The notes beneath the pieces were generated by a model. The model was given only the letters and a program-made list of their open reading frames with translations. It made no database searches and was not told the origin of the DNA. 64,000 nt of DNA from Saccopteryx bilineata (Eukaryota; Chordata; Mammalia; Chiroptera; Emballonuridae), in NCBI RefSeq assembly GCF_036850765.1, contig NC_089498.1:74936305-75000304 (forward strand), written 5' to 3'. The position numbers and the translations under genes were made by a program. Position 1 is the first letter of the stretch. Each line of letters begins with the position of its first letter. This document shows, piece after piece, positions 36,298 to 48,225 of this stretch.

Positions 36298-36688
36298 ATT
36301 TTTTGTTTGTTTGTTTGTTTGTTTTTTGTATTTCTCCAAAGTTGGAAATGAGGAGGCTAGCAGACAGACTCCCACATGCACCCGACCGGGATCCACCCGG
36401 CATGCCCACCAGGGGGCGATGCTCTGCCCATCTGGGGCGTTGCTCTGTCGCAACCAGAGCCATTCTAGCGCCTGAGGCAGAGGCCATGGAGCCATCCTCA
36501 GCTCCCAGGCCAACTTTGCTCCAATGGAGCCTCGGCTACGGGAGGGGAAGAGAGAGACAGAGAGGAAGGAGAGGGGGAAGGGCGGAGAAGCAGATGGGTG
36601 CTTCTCCTGTGTGCCCTGGCCAGGAATCAAACCTGGGACTCCTGCATGCCAGGTCGATACTCTACCACTGAGCCAACCGGCCAGGGCT
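36298..36688 (-). repeat. A-type SINE
   Basis: Tail visible as (TTTG)n, body CCACCAGGGGGCGATGC, head ACCACTGAGCCAACCGGCCAG. TSD TCACATAGG at 36289-36297 and 36689-36697. Confidence 0.92.
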
Positions 36689-36929
36689 TCACATAGGTTT
36701 TTAATTTCTTGATTTTTCTCTTCTCTTTCTGTCACCCCCCCCCCCCATGATGCAAATGTTAGTACAGTGGAAGTTTTTCCAGAAGCTCCTTACACTATCC
36801 TCATTTTTTTGGAATATGTTTTTTTCTTTTTGCTGTTGTCTTCCAAGTAAGATTCCTTCCTTATCTTCCAAATCTCTGATTTGATTCTTTGCTTTATCTA
36901 TTCCACTGTTGATTCCCTGTAATAGATAT

Positions 36930-37307
36930 TATTTTTCTGTGAGAAATAGAGAGGGAAAGAGACAAAAAAGGAGAGAGATGAAAAGCATCAATTCATAGTT
37001 GTAGCTCTTTAGTTGTTCATTGATTGCTTCTCATACGTGTCTTGACCTGGGGTGTACCAGCTGAGCCAGTGACCCCTTGCTCAAGCCTGCAGTCTTGGGC
37101 TCAAACCAGCAACCTTGGGCTTCAAGCCAGTAAATTTTGGGTTCAAGCCAGTGACCATGGAATCATGTTGATGATCCCATGATCTGGCTGATGACTCTGC
37201 ACTCAAGCTGGTGAGCCTGCGCTCAAGCCAGTGATCTTGGGGTTTTGAACCTGAGACCTCAGTGTCCCAGGTTGATGCTCTATCCACTGTGCCACCACTG
37301 GTCAGGC
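36930..37307 (-). repeat. B-type SINE
   Basis: Reverse-complement CTCAAGCC units, GATGAAAAGCATCAATTC and head GTGCCACCACTGGTCAGGC at right. Confidence 0.88.
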
Positions 37308-38335
37308 ACAGTGTTCTTTTTATATTTTATATCTCCATTTTTATATTTCCTATCATTTCATCAAAATTATCACTAAGTTCATTTACTCTTTCTTTAAGTT
37401 CATTGAGCATGCTTATAACCAATGATTTGAATTCTGCACCTGGTATATTGTGTTTATTTCATTTTCTGGAATTTTGTTCTGTTCTTTTATTTGGGACATG
37501 TTTCTTTGTCTCCTCACCATGGCTGCCTCCCTATCTTTGTTTCTATGTATCAGGTTGTATGGCCTTATGCAGTACATGTACTGTAGGGTCCAGTGACACA
37601 GCTTCTTGGATCACTTGAGCTGAGTATTCCAGTGCATACCTCTTTATGTGGGCTGTGTACACTCTCCTGTTATAGTTCAGCCTTGATTGTTGTTGGCACC
37701 TCAGTAAGAATGATTTACCTCCAGATGATCAGCAGCTAGGATTGGCTGCAACCACCATGGAGGATCCACCGGCATGATCTGCAGAGTGATTTGCAGATGG
37801 TTGCTACCTGTGCTGGGCCCAGGAGAGGACAAGCTGCTAAACAAACACTGGCTGTCACTAGTGCTGGGCCTGAGCCCCCTTAGGAAGGGCACTAGACACA
37901 TTGAAGCCAGATGCTGCTTGTTTGAGAGATTATAGGAAAGCCCAAAGCATGAGCCAAAAAAAAAAAAAAAAAAAAAAAGGCCATTTGTATGAAAAAAAAA
38001 CAATAGAAATACATGGGTGCGACAACAACTTTGGTAGAGTGGGGTGTCAGGGAACCACCAGAGTAGGGCAAACAGTATTAGCTAGGTTGATGGAGACTCA
38101 GATATGGTGCCCACTTTCCCGCTCTGTGTGTGTGTGTGTGATTCAGTAAAGAAACAACAGCCTCTGCCAGCACTTCTGTCTGTGAGAAAGCTGCCTCTCC
38201 AACTCTCACCTTATGCCAGACAACTCATTTCCTCCCTCTAGGACCCTGGTGGCTTTTGAGTTGCTGCCTCAGTGCTGGAGCTTAAATTGAGTGAGTTTGA
38301 ATAAGTTCATGTGTGGGCTCTTTAAAGAGGAATGC

Positions 38336-38527
38336 ACTGACCTGTGGTGGCGCAGTGGATAAAGCGTCGACCTGGAAATGCTGAGGTCGCCGGTTCGAAA
38401 CCCTGGGCTTGCCTGGTCAAGGCACATATGGGAGTTGATGCTTCCAGCTCCTCCCCCCCTTCTCTCTCTGTGTCTCTCCCTCTCCTCTCTAAAAAAAAAT
38501 GAATAAATAAATTAAAAAAAAAAAATG

Positions 38528-38560
<33 letters not shown>

Positions 38561-38678
38561 CCTGACCTGTGGTGGCGCAGTGGATAAAGTGTCGACCTGG
38601 AAATGCTGAGGTCGCCGGTTCAAAACCCTGGGCTTGCCTGGTCAAGGCACATATGGGAGTTGATGCTTCCAGCTCCTC

Positions 38679-38710
<32 letters not shown>

Positions 38711-38769
38711 CTCTCTAAAATGAATAAATTTAAAAAAAAATTTTTAAAAAAATAAAAAATAAAAAAAAA
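38336..38769 (+). repeat. Dimer of two C-type SINEs within one TSD pair
   Basis: Copy 1 is at 38336-38558 and copy 2 at 38561-38769, head to tail, separated by a long A-run (38532-38558). One TSD, TAAAGAGGAATGC, flanks the pair at 38323-38335 and 38770-38782. Confidence 0.93.
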
Positions 38770-39555
38770 TAAAGAGGAATGCCTAGGACTCTAGCAACCC
38801 TCTGTCTCACTCAGCCACTATCCCTGCTGGTTTTCACAGTCAGAAGTTATGGGCACTACTTTTCCTGGCACTGGAACCCTGTACTGGGAGGCTTGGTGTG
38901 GGGCTAATACCCCCTTGTTCCTTAGGTAAGCACTCCACAACTAATATATCCTTCCCAATTTTTATCTGCCACTTGTGGATGTAGCGTCAGCCTATTCTAT
39001 GTCTCCTGCCCTTTTATCAGTCTTGACTTGGCTTCCTCTGTATATCCTTAGTTGTAAGATTTCTGTTCAGCTAGATGTCAGGTGGTTCTGAATGGTGGTG
39101 GTTCTGTAGATTGGTTACAATTTTGATGTGGTTGTAGGAAGCTTCAAGTACTGTATTTACCTATGCCACCATCTTGATCAGAGCCCTGGAGAATTTTTTT
39201 AATCATGAAGAAAGACTAAACTAAATAAATATAATAATTTATCAAAATGACATAACATATCAAAATGGTACAAGTAAAAAATATCTCAGGGCAGAAATAC
39301 TCTTATTATACATAGAAACTTATTGTATGAAACAGGGGATTTCATAAATCAGTAGCAAAAAGAAAGACCATTCTGAAATATTATCAATTTAGAAAAAATA
39401 TAGTTTAGATCATCCTTTCATACTCTATATCAAAATAAATTCCAGATTAATTAAACAGTAGGTATAAATATTAAACAATGGAACTATCATAAGAAAATAG
39501 AATGGACTATGTAATAAGCCTCTGGAGGGTGATTATTTTTTATACTTAGCTTCAA

Positions 39556-39609
39556 CTTTTTAAAATTTAAATTAAAATAATTTAAGACTTTATTAATTTT
39601 AGAAAGGGC

Positions 39610-39641
<32 letters not shown>

Positions 39642-39763
39642 GGGGATAGAGCAGGAAGCATTAACTGCCATATGTTCCTTGAGCAGGCAAGCCCAGGGTT
39701 TTGAACCAGTGACCTCTGTGTTTCAGGTCGATGCTTTGTCCATTGCACCACCACAGGTCAGAC
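39556..39763 (-). repeat. C-type SINE
   Basis: Minus-strand copy with a (GA)n run at 39622-39641 and head CACCACCACAGGTCAGAC. Perfect TSD ACTTAGCTTCAA at 39544-39555 and 39764-39775. It lies inside the old L1 fragment. Confidence 0.93.
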
Positions 39764-40460
39764 ACTTAGCTTCAATTTTTTTTAAATCAAAGGAAAATAT
39801 AAACATATTTTTAAAAAGTAATCAAAATGAATAGGCAACAACAATATGGGAAAATATTTGCACAAACAACTAAATGTAAAGGGCCATTATCTTTCTTATA
39901 TAAAAAGCTCATACAAATTGATGAAAGTACTCTAGGCCTCAAAGAAATGGCTAGCAAATGATGTAATATAATATATTCGTGAACAAGCACATAGAAAAAA
40001 TATTCAGTTTCACCAGTAATCAAAGAAATATAAACTAAGCCAATAATAAATTATGTGCTTTTCACTTAGAAGATTAATATATATTTTAAAGAAGATAAAA
40101 TAAGCATGGGTACAATGAACAGGTACTTTCAGACATTTCTAAAGTCTTGATAAACCTATAAGTCATCAAAATGTTCCTGTCTTTTGGTGCAGTAATTCTA
40201 CATCCCTATATTCATAAACATGTCTGGGGAAAGTAGACTAATGCTCAAACCAAATAAGTCTCTTAAATATTAAATTTTACTGAGCTGTGAAAAACAATTT
40301 TGTGGAAACATTATAAATAAAGCTGATGAAGGCTTTGAACAAAAAGCCAATAGGGAAAAGTGTCACCTGCCCTTCTACCCTAATGCTGAGACTAACTCCA
40401 AATTCTAGACAGTCACTTCATGTTTTTGAGTTGTACTAGAAAAAAATTTTCAGCACGGAG

Positions 40461-40813
40461 TTTTTTTTTTTGTTTTGTTTTGTTTTTAGGTTAGAGAAAG
40501 GGAGATAGTGAGGCAGAATCCTGCATGTACCCAGACCGGAATCCACCCAGCAATCCCATCTGTGGCCAATGCTCAAATACTGAGCTATTTTTAGTGCCTG
40601 AGGCTGATGCACTTGGACCAACCGAGCTATCCTCAGTGCCTAGGGCCATGCTCAAACCAATTGAGCCACTGGCTGCAGGAGGGGAAGAGGGAGAGGAAGA
40701 GGAGAAGGGAGAGAAGCAGATGGTCACTTCTCCTGTGTACCCTGACCAGGAATTGAACCTGGGAAGTCCATATGTCAGGCCGGCACTCTATCCACTGAAC
40801 CACTGGCCAGGGT
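40461..40813 (-). repeat. E-type SINE
   Basis: T-run 40461-40471, GAATCCTGCATGTACCC, AATACTGAGCTATTTTTAG, purine stretch, head CCACTGAACCACTGGCCAG at right. Confidence 0.85.
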
Positions 40814-42640
40814 CAGAGCTCTCTTTAATGCTATAAACTTTGTTAGTTGACTCCATTAAACAGTGACCCAAAGTCAGGAGTTTTTCATTTTTCAGTAGGA
40901 GTAAGTATAGGGTGCAGTACTCAGAAAATTCTGGAAAATCCTGTCAATTTTACTTTAAAAATAAGAATCTGGTGTCTCTGTATTTTATTGTTTTCAACAA
41001 GAATTCATAAATGTTTTGGAAAATAAAAACCAGTGGGGAAGAATAGGAGATAGAGAATAAATATATTCAAGGAGAGGGGGGAAAAAACAGTTCTGGAAAC
41101 ATTTAGAATCAGTGGAGTGGTAGGATTTGAGGAAAATGGGAACAAAGATGTATAGTTTTCATAGTCATCTTTGTTCTTTTCAAGTTTTTGTCATCTTAGT
41201 TGCCATTTTTATAATTAATGTACATATTTTTATTTCTGCCTCTCTTGAAAAATGAATCATTAAATGCTGTGCTTTTTCATTGTTTTTCATCATATCTATG
41301 TGTGTGTGTACATGTGTGTGTATATATATAAAAGTACATATACACATATATGTAATGGGTACCTTTTTCTCCCTAATTGTCTCATTCACTCTTATTCTCA
41401 ACAACTCATTTATATTCTTTATATTCCATCTTCCTTTTTTGAAAATGAAAAGAACAAACAAACAAACCTAAACTGTACTATTTTTCTAGCTGTCTGACAG
41501 TGTCTTCAGTATCTTTAATGTTTGTTTTTTAGAAAGCCTAACAACCTAAGATTCTTGACACAGGAAAGTCTCACAAATATGCAGTCAATACTCATGGCAA
41601 TGACTGGTTCCCATTTTTCCTTCATCCCTTATAATATCAATATACAAATGAGCAGTCCGAAGCTGGTAATGTCCCCTGTTAACAGCTTGTAATTTGTTCC
41701 AGGTTTAATTCTATGAAGGCATTGATTGAATGTAGATGCTAACCTCTTTTAGTAACTCCTAATCTGATCAATAATTAAGAACCTTATTTCCCTATGTGGA
41801 ATTCTTCTACCACAACTTTTTCAGTCGCTACCCCTCCCTCACCTGACCGGGGAAGACCTCCTTGTGTAACCATACTATGATACTTTGTGTGCAGTGCTTG
41901 TACATGTATATATTTACAAAATATATAATGGTTTGCTCATTCCATCATTGCCTTCAGAGCTGGCACCACTAAATTCCCACTTATAGATTTAACCAGCTCT
42001 GGAGGGAAGGGGCAGCCCTCATTTGTAGCATTTGCCAATTTCTGTTGTAAATACTGAAACTCCGACCAATTTAAAACTACTGACATAAAATTGCTGAACA
42101 CAAAATTGGGAAGAGATGTACGATTGTACACTACTATTTCTATCACACAGATACAATAAGTATAAATCATAATCTCAAGAGCATTAATACTAGTACAATA
42201 TAGTAAAATAATTAGGAAATAATGAATTTTACCTTTGTTTTCAACATATTTTACCAGCTATAAGGGTATATAATGACACTTTAACCAACTGACTTACCTG
42301 GCCAAGGTGTAACTTATTTTAAATAATGTCTATATTTAATATCTGGCTTGTAATATCCTGAAAATTTAGCAGTTGCTACCTCGTATGAGTTAGTTTTTAT
42401 ACCTTATGATTTTAACCTTGCCCCAGATACTAGAACCAAGGCCTGGTTTAGTAACTCCAACAAGTCAGTCTTGTACTTAGAACAACTCTGGTCTCAAAGG
42501 CACAGAAACTAGATTTAGATTAAATTGTTGGTTTTCACCAAACATTCCCGTGTGTGGCATTGTGCTGGTCTGGTCCGTGAAGGTGCAAAGAAAGTTAATA
42601 TTCTTTCTATAATCTTCCCCATGTCAATAAATAGCATCTT
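40814..42640. other. Non-genic sequence with a TG/TA simple repeat
   Basis: A TGTGTG/TATATA-rich stretch lies at 41297-41350. No gene or classified repeat otherwise. Confidence 0.5.
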
Positions 42641-43465
42641 CATTTTCTTGTTTTTCAAGCCAAAAATCTTGGTGTCATCTTTGACTCTTTCTCTCTCATC
42701 CTATTTCAAGTCCATTAGCACATCTTGATGGCTCCACATTCAAAATATAATCATATTCCAATCACTTCTTACCTCTCCACCACACCAGCCTCTCTGAGCT
42801 ACCATTTCTTCTTACCTGGGTTATTGGAATAGTATCCTAAGTGATATTGCTTCTGTTCTTGCCCACCAATGATCTAGTCAGAATGATCTTTTAAATGGTA
42901 AATCATGTGCTTTTTCTCTGCTTAATATTCTGATAATTTCTCATCTCAAATAAAAGCCAGAGTCTTTACAATGATCTTAGGGCCCAATATTACTGGTGTC
43001 TCTCTCCTTACTTTACTGACATCATCTACTACTCTCCCCACTTCTTTACTTTGCTTCTACTAAGATGGCTTCCTTGCTTTTCCTCAAATGTGCTGGACAG
43101 GAACCTGCCCCAAGGTCTTTGCATTTGCTGTATTCTCCATGTAGAACACTTCCACTTCCCTTAATGTGAGACTCTCTCCTTCCCTCTTGTCTTGTCAAAA
43201 TTTTTGCTTATATGCCATCTTCTCAGTGAGGCCTTCTCTACCACTCTGTTTTCCCACCCCAGCATTTTCCACTTACATTTTCTCCATGACTTAGTTCTAC
43301 TGACATACTATATATATGGTCTACATATTTATTGTCTGTCCTCCCCACCCCTGCAACTAGAATATAAGATGCACAAGGTCAGTTCACTGCAGATTCCCCA
43401 GTGTCTAAAATAATGTCTAGTAAAAAGGTATTTAATATATATTTATTGAATGAATGAATGAATGC
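42641..43465 (+). repeat. L2 (LINE-2) fragment with 3' end
   Basis: Order of motifs: CTTGGTGTCATCTTTGACTC, GTCTTTACAATGATCTTAGG, CAAGGTCTTTGCATTTGCTG, CAGTGAGGCCTTCTCTACC, AGAATATAAGATGCACAAGG, ending in (TGAA)n at 43448-43463. This is the standard L2 ORF end plus 3' tail. Confidence 0.88.
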
Positions 43466-44740
43466 ATGAAAATCTGTCCCCAAGGAGTTTATATTTTCTG
43501 TATGTGTATCTTTTGTAACCCAAGTAACTGGATTTTCTGCCTTTGTATGCCAGCCAGTTTCCTAGTGACTAATCCCCAGTACCTGTTGCCAGGCACCTGT
43601 AGTTTTGACTGCCTGAAGGGATCTGTCAGTTACCAGCCCAACTCTATATCCTGGGTCCTCCTTGACTGATTTCTTTTTGGTACTTATGTCTTCTATTTCT
43701 TTTAGCCCATAAATTGATCGTTCAGTTTCAGACCCATCTTTGACTTAGTATGATTTCATGGCTCAGTCTGAAAATTCTTCCTTCACTGTTTGAGGTTTGG
43801 CTCTGATAGTACTCTAATGTGACAAAGAAATTGCATAACGAAATATATTATCATCACAGTTTTGAAAAATTAAAATGGGCATTGTGAGAATAATTCTTTT
43901 AGCATTAGATAGAATATTACTTATTACCTATCAATCTTCCTGTTATCTACACAAGATAGGTGAATATTCCTATAAAATTTTTGGGTTTGACATACACAAA
44001 ACTGAACAGATTAGAAGCTATCTGTCAACTATTGTTAGAATTTAAGATCCCTTACTACCTACACACTTTTCTCAGGCACTTTACAAAAATCTCAGAATAA
44101 GCAGAATCAACTGAGTGGCATCTTCACTTGTTAGCTGATATTTGCTACCTAGACAACATGGCTATAGACAGCTCTGAATTAACAAGCCAAGTCTCTCAAG
44201 TTAAGGTGATTAGGGGTGATAATATGAACCAGAGCTTTTAACTGCCAGAAATCACAAATTTTCTGGAATAATTTTGTTTCATTAAAGTTTATTATCTGTA
44301 TACTATTTTATTTCTGCAAAGGTTCTCTGCAAAGAATGACAGTATAAATAGTTATCTTATCCAAATAAAATTATTATGGCTCAAACTGAGAAAGCACTAG
44401 ATAACTAAAAATGCCAATAGAAATAATAAAAAGGATATTTCTCTTTATGTAACAACAGTCTAGAGAGATCAGAAATCTTTTATAGCTTCAGTGCCATTTC
44501 CATTACTGCATTTCTGTAAGGGAATTAGGGAGAAAGAGGAGCAAATAATTTATCATGTTTTTACAGATAAAGAAACTGAGGCACCAAATTAGACATTTTT
44601 TTTCCTGAAGACCACAATGGTACATCGATTGTAGAAATAGACTGCTGCATCCTGTTAGTTGTTAGCTTACAGGGGGTTTTTCCAGATCATTCTGCATTGC
44701 TAATACAGTTGAGTAATAACAGAAGATGGTCAGGGCAAAG
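43466..44740. other. Non-genic sequence
   Basis: Nothing recognised before the hAT coding region starts. Confidence 0.5.
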
Positions 44741-45350
44741 TAATGGTAATGAGCCCAAGCTAGAACTGAAAATAGAGTCCAAGTCTTCTAGCTTCACATC
44801 GAATCTCCTGCAGTCATTCAAAGCGCACTTTGGAGAATTTCGTGAGCGCATTCATCTTTTTAAGTTCATCATCCATCCACATGAGTGTGCAATGGACAGT
44901 GCCGACCTGAGTTACATCCCCGGTGTCTCCGTCAGAGAGTTTGAGCTACAAGCTGCTGACCTGAAGGCCTCAGACATGTGGGTGAATAAGTTCAAGTCAC
45001 TGAATGAAGATTTGGAAAGACTTGCAAGACAGCAAGCAGAGTTGGCAAGCAAACACAAGTGGGGAGAAATGAAAAAACTTCAACCTGCAGACCAGCTGAT
45101 TGTCAAAACTTGGAACACGCTTCCCGTCACATACCACACACTGCAGCGTGTGAGTATTGCTGTACTGACAATGTTTGGCTCTACGTATGCATGTGAGCAG
45201 TCTTTCTCACATCTAAAGAACGTTAAGACCAACCTACAATCACATTTAACAAATGGAAGTCTCAACGCCTGCATGAAGCTTAACCTCACCACGTATCAAC
45301 GAGACTACAAAGCCATCAGCAAAACCATGCAGCACCAGAAGTCGCATTAA
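44697..45350 (+). pseudogene. hAT transposase C-terminal half, uninterrupted but 5'-truncated
   Basis: An open frame of 217 codons ends at TAA 45348-45350. From about residue 30 it reads as hAT/Charlie-type transposase. Key segments are HFGEFRERIHLFKFIIHPHE, KASDMWVNKFKSLNEDLERL, and the hAT dimerisation region VLTMFGSTYACEQSFSHLKN, LTNGSLNACMKLNL. The N-terminal BED zinc finger and the first catalytic residues are absent. It resembles proteins often annotated as GTF2IRD2-like because that gene captured a related hAT. No start or promoter is evident, so I call it a pseudogene despite the clean frame. Confidence 0.85.
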
Positions 45351-45841
45351 TGGTAAGAAGTACTTTATTCATCATTGGTTAGCAACAGCATAACAATGTT
45401 ATTAAAAAGAATTCAGAGACTTATTGTACTTTAAAAGTGTTGGTTTTTACATAAAATGCACACATTTACTTGTATTTAAACAGAGTTGTAACGGTTACAA
45501 CCCTTGAGGATTTTTTTTAAATTTTTTATTTTATTTTATTTATTCATTTTAGAGAGGAGAGAGAAAGGAAGAGAGAGAGGAGAGAGAGACAGAGAGAGAC
45601 AGAGAGAGAAGTTGGGGAGGAGCTGGAAGCATCAACTCCCATATGTGCCTTGACCAGGCAAGCCCAGGGTTTCAAACCGGCGACCTCAGCATTTCCAGGT
45701 CGACGCTTTATCCACTGCGCCACCACAGGTCAGGCCATTTACTTGTATTTAGTGTTAAACATATTGTATGGCTCTCACGGAATTACATTTTAAAATATGT
45801 GGTGTTCATGGCTCTCTCAGCCAAAAGGTTCCCGACCCCTG
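44740..45841 (+). mobile_element. 5'-truncated autonomous hAT element, family 2
   Basis: Transposase end, 3' UTR (with a SINE at 45511-45735) and the right terminal repeat GGTTCCCGACCCCTG ending at 45841. The last 75 or so bases (TGTATGGCTCTCACGG..., GGCTCTCTCAGCCAAAA) are almost identical to the right end of the MITE at 50726-51045. The left end is missing. Confidence 0.88.
45511..45735 (-). repeat. C-type SINE inside the hAT 3' region
   Basis: T-rich tail 45511-45550, GA-rich tract, TGTGCCTTGACCAGGCAAGCC, head TCCACTGCGCCACCACAGGT. CATTTACTTGTATTTA flanks at 45463-45478 and 45736-45751, but 32 extra bases lie between the left copy and the tail. Confidence 0.88.
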
Positions 45842-46004
45842 CTATAGAGGGAGATGTTGAGGGGAATACAGGGGAGAAGGGATGCATTCAGGGCAACACT
45901 AGAATCTATGTAAACACAATAAATTAAAATCAATAAAAAATAGATGAAAAAAATTAAAAAGCAAAACAAAACAGAAAACATCATAACAAGGCAGTAAAAT
46001 TCAA

Positions 46005-46221
46005 TGAACTTGTTAGTGAGATTAATGACTGTTGTACCATGCTCCCCCTCCTTCCCACCCCAACGACTATGTGATTTTGTCTTTAAAAGTTGGCCCCAAA
46101 CTGTGTTCAGGCCACAATAATTTGAAGACAGGTCTCCATGCGGTCTCCGGCTTTAAAATAAAGACTCCTTAATTTGGCTTAATTAGTGTGGCAAAATGTC
46201 TGTTTCTTGCTATTCCGATAC
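46005..46221 (+). repeat. Candidate LTR 3' part
   Basis: CTTTAAAAGTTGG, TCTCCATGCGGTCTCCGGC and AATAAAGACTCCTTAATTTGG look like an LTR R/U5 region with its polyadenylation signal. No TSD, and the left part is missing. Confidence 0.4.
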
Positions 46222-46370
46222 AACAGTAAGAATAGCTCAGTTATGAACATGGCCCCAGATGGGCAGACCATTGTCCCCAGATGTGGGTTGCAGGGTGGAT
46301 AGCAGTCGGGGTGCATGCGGGAGTCTATCTTCCCTCCTGTCAGTGGGGAAAAAAAAGAAGAAGAAAATAA
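46222..46370 (+). repeat. A-type SINE, 3' half only
   Basis: CCCAGATGGGCAGACCATTG and GTGCATGCGGGAGTCTATCT match the SINE body end; the A-tail is at 46348 on. The head is missing. Confidence 0.7.
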
Positions 46371-47148
46371 CAGAAACATTTCCAGTTTTAATCAAACGTA
46401 CATTTTAAGAGGAAAATATTCTTCGAATATTTAATAGCAGAGGTTTAGTGTCTTGCTTAAGGACACACAGATTGTATAGAGTTTAGAATGTAGGTTTCCA
46501 GAACCACTCTAATACCCTTTCTGCTATAGTAATAGCAGAAAGACTATAGTAATGTGTTAATTTTTACCTTTGAGACAATTTCTAGATCAACTTTAGCCAA
46601 CTTGATGGCTTCTTGAGAAATAAATGCAGAAATATTTGTTTTGTGTCTTTAGTTTTCTCATATATTTATTTCTTCAGCAAAGTATAGACATTAGATATCA
46701 GAAATGTGGGTCTTTTTGTTACAACATGGTAGAAATGCATTTCCTCAAAAGTGTCTGTGCACCACATGCCTGCTTGTTTTGGATTCACCAAGGGTACTAT
46801 AAGTCAACTTGATGGTTGCTGGCAGAGTCCTGGAGTGAGGACTGTGAGTCGACTTGCTATAAATAAAGGATTTCCTGTACTTTCTAAAACAAGGTAGAAG
46901 GCACTAGTGAATAAATTGAGCTACAAACTTTAGATATTAGTACAGTCTAATATGAGATTTTAGAGAGCCTTTAAAACTACATAAAAGCAATCAAGTATTA
47001 TTTTCAATTTACTTATTTTCTAGAAAATTTATAATTATTGAGCATTTACTGACTACCACCAATTCACAAGCTGTTACACTAAGCATAGATTCTGACTCAA
47101 CTCCTACCTAGTGGAATATTATTTTAGTGATTTGATGATAAAATTATT
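46371..47148. other. Non-genic sequence
   Basis: Nothing recognised. Confidence 0.5.
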
Positions 47149-47160
47149 AAAATAATTAAA

Positions 47161-47514
47161 CCTTGGCTGGTTGGCTCAGTGGTAGAGCATCGACCCAGCA
47201 TGTGGAAGTCCTGGGTTCAATTCCCTGTCAGGGCACACAGGAGAAATGACCATCTGCTTCTCCCGTCCACCCTCATCTCTCTCTTCCCTTCCCACAGCCA
47301 TGGCTCTAATGGTTTGAGCGAAGTTGGCCCTGGGCACTGAGGATGGCTCCATGGCCTCTCCTCAGGTGCTAAAATAGCTAAGTTGCTGAGCAATGGAGCA
47401 GTGGCCCAGACAAGCAGAGCATTGCCTAGTAGGGAGCTTGCCAGGTAGATCTTGGTCGAGTGCATGTGGGAGTCTGTCTCTGCCTCCCTGCCTTTCACTT
47501 AATTTAAAAAAAAT
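47161..47514 (+). repeat. A-type SINE (older subfamily)
   Basis: Head TTGGCTCAGTGGTAGAGC, B box GGTTCAATTCC. TSD-like AAAATAATTAA on both sides. Confidence 0.88.
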
Positions 47515-47964
47515 AAAAATAATTAATGGTTAATTCCTATAGGCCTACATGTAGAGAACTTCAAGTAAAGCCTCTGTTTTCTCTAAGCAATCATTTAATA
47601 AATATGAGAATATTTTTCATTATGCACCAAGCTCAGTGTTGGGCTCTGTATTGCCTTCTCCAATATCATTCAATAATGATTCAGTAATATGCATGAAGGA
47701 AACAAATAATAGGAATGAAGTCAAAGATGTGGCATTCACCCAAAAGGTACTGGCCATCTAGTACACTGGGATATACCAAAGAAATTAATGTATTAAAATT
47801 ATTTTAAAAACACTAAATCTCCTTTTTATTTCTGTTGTTATCATGATTCTTTCTTTTATGGGCTCACTGTGATTATTTTTGAGCTAATAGTCTAAGGTTT
47901 TACAGGATTTACTCTAAGATCCTCATCATGTCTGAAACTGTTCCGTACAATGGGAGGTGGTACA
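47515..47964. other. Non-genic sequence
   Basis: Nothing recognised. Confidence 0.5.
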
Positions 47965-48225
47965 AAGGAGTAAGTCAGGTGTGGACTCTGGCATCAGACA
48001 TTCTGGATCATATCTTGGTCCTGCTACTTACCAGCCAGGAGATCTTTACCAAGTTATTCTCAACATCACATTTTTCTCATCTGAAGAACAGGAGCTAGTA
48101 TAGTATTTTCCTCATAGAGATGTTGTCAGGATTAGGTAAGATGTTATAATGTAATGTTTGTATGGCACACAGCATAACACCTTGCAAATAGCAAGCACTC
48201 AATGTTATCACTAATAGTATTTCTT
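47965..48225 (+). repeat. MIR SINE
   Basis: GGACTCTGGCATCAGACATT, TCCTGCTACTTACCAGCC, TTTTTCTCATCTGAAGAACAG and TAGCAAGCACTCAATGTTA are in MIR order. Confidence 0.85.

Larger units (their letters stand above)
34121..39191 (-). mobile_element. Rearranged minus-strand L1 with nested SINEs
   Basis: From left: 3' UTR and ORF2 end (to about 34766), then directly the ORF2 start region (34766-35090, reverse frame with LSTVTLHADGLNASIKRH), then ORF1 and 5' UTR-like sequence, ending near CACCATCTTGATCAGAGCCC. Most of ORF2 is missing. SINEs sit at 35127, 36298, 36930 and 38336. All frames are broken. Confidence 0.75.
34013..40340 (+). repeat. Old L1 ORF2 fragment split by a later minus-strand L1
   Basis: Plus-strand L1M-like ORF2 sequence ends near 34120 (GATTCTAAAACTTAATCTGGGAGAATAAG) and resumes at about 39192 to 40340 (AAGGGCCATTATCTTTCTTA, AGCTCATACAAATTGATGAA), the order expected in ORF2. 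The intervening 34121-39191 is the inserted L1. Confidence 0.65.

Noticed and set aside
37701..38003. 100-codon minus-strand frame
   Set aside because: It falls in the L1 5' UTR-like part of the rearranged element and includes a poly-A-derived Phe run.
41937..42170. Minus-strand frame with a protein-like composition
   Set aside because: I could not match it to any family. It may be an old repeat, and there is not enough support to call a gene or pseudogene.
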